From assembly GCA_905234355.1 (NCBI GenBank), contig CAJOHP010000117.1, forward strand, positions 1-7,467: DNA of 7,467 nucleotides, written 5' to 3'. A program made the translations under genes and the position numbers. Within the stretch, counting starts at the first letter, position 1. Every line of letters begins with the position of its first letter. Under the pieces are notes generated by a model. That model worked only from the letters and a program-made list of their open reading frames with translations. It did not search any database and was not told the DNA's origin. The stretch is from an uncultured Prevotella sp. Lineage in GTDB: Bacteria; Bacteroidota; Bacteroidia; Bacteroidales; Bacteroidaceae. Positions 7,070-7,467 of this stretch are shown here, one piece after another.

Positions 7070-7467
7070 CTACGACGGCTTGGCCTCGCCTTTGAGCGGA
7101 CAGGGTATCCATATCCAGAAGGTGCAGCCGTGGCCTTCGCCCTCGCTGCTCACTCCGATGTGTCCCTCGCAGCGGTCGGCGATGCTCTGGCAGATGCTCA
7201 GCCCGAGTCCGGTGCCCTGCACGTAGTCGTTGAGCTTGACGAAGCGCTCGAACACCGAGGCCTGCTTGTCCTTGGGTATGCCCGTGCCGGTGTCTTCGCA
7301 GTACATGTAGATGCCCATGCGACCGGGCTGTGCGGCGGGTGCGGCGCCGGTGTCGTGTGCGAGCTGCTGCTCGTCGGTGTAGCGGTAGCCCACCTTGATG
7401 TGTCCTTTGCGGGTGTACTTCACTGCGTTGGTGGTGAAGTTGGTGATGACCTGCTGCATGCGTCCCT
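7070..7467 (-). CDS. Sensor histidine kinase, C-terminal HATPase_c part only (5' end outside window)
   Basis: The minus-strand frame is open to the right edge (last full codon 7463-7465) and stops at TAG 7070-7072. Only the ATP-binding domain is visible: RMQQVITNF then N-box NFTTNAVKYT, a variable loop of about 20 residues, G1 box CEDTGTGIP, F-box FERF, G2 box GTGLGLSI, and the end WIWIPCPLKGEAKPS. All ATP-binding motifs are intact. The stretch aligns along its whole length with the C-terminus of the 938-residue kinase, including the same loop position and the WI-PC ending, so it is a tandem paralogue. By analogy it probably carries the same flytrap-PAS architecture, but that part is not in the window. 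An internal Met at 7459 is not a start, since the domain begins before it. The 81-bp spacer downstream (6989-7069) holds a 7-G tract and a 4-bp-stem inverted repeat, and no convincing promoter or terminator, so read-through into the next kinase gene is plausible. Confidence 0.9.
   Translation of the reverse strand, partial: GRMQQVITNFTTNAVKYTRKGHIKVGYRYTDEQQLAHDTGAAPAAQPGRMGIYMYCEDTGTGIPKDKQASVFERFVKLNDYVQGTGLGLSICQSIADRCEGHIGVSSEGEGHGCTFWIWIPCPLKGEAKPS

Overview
The window looks like part of a Bacteroidales chromosome, probably a GC-rich member of the Prevotellaceae or a related gut/oral family. This rests on three things: the type of PD-(D/E)XK nuclease at the left edge, the style of the membrane sensor kinases, and gene starts without clear Shine-Dalgarno sequences. 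The genus is an inference and no rRNA or marker gene is present to confirm it. Codon third positions are strongly G/C, and this produces many long but meaningless antisense reading frames.

Layout: (1) positions 2-313, plus strand, hold the last 103 codons of a PD-(D/E)XK nuclease-superfamily protein of the kind usually fused to an AAA-ATPase-like domain. (2) Positions 314-384 are a short convergent spacer with an 11-bp hairpin that probably ends transcription from both sides. (3) Everything from 385 to the right edge is on the minus strand and reads right to left: the C-terminal ATPase domain of one sensor kinase (cut by the window edge), an 81-bp gap, a complete 955-residue sensor kinase, a 4-bp gap, a complete 938-residue sensor kinase, a 42-bp gap, and finally an AraC-family transcription regulator.

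Both complete kinases share one architecture: signal peptide, periplasmic solute-binding (SBP_bac_3, Venus-flytrap) domain, one transmembrane helix, three PAS-like domains, HisKA and HATPase_c. They resemble the sensor part of BvgS-type proteins but have one flytrap domain instead of two and no receiver or HPt domain. The partial kinase is clearly a close paralogue of the 938-residue one, so the array grew at least partly by tandem duplication. The middle kinase is more diverged, especially in its ATP-binding domain.

Working model (inference): a periplasmic small molecule is sensed by a set of duplicated flytrap kinases. The signal passes through three PAS domains to the histidine, and the phosphate goes to a response regulator that is not in this window. 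The AraC protein has a cupin-like sensor domain and no receiver domain, so it is a co-transcribed second input or output rather than an obvious phosphotransfer partner. The most unusual points are the kinase array without a visible receiver, a Cys/His cluster in one PAS domain, and the altered ATP lid of the middle kinase.
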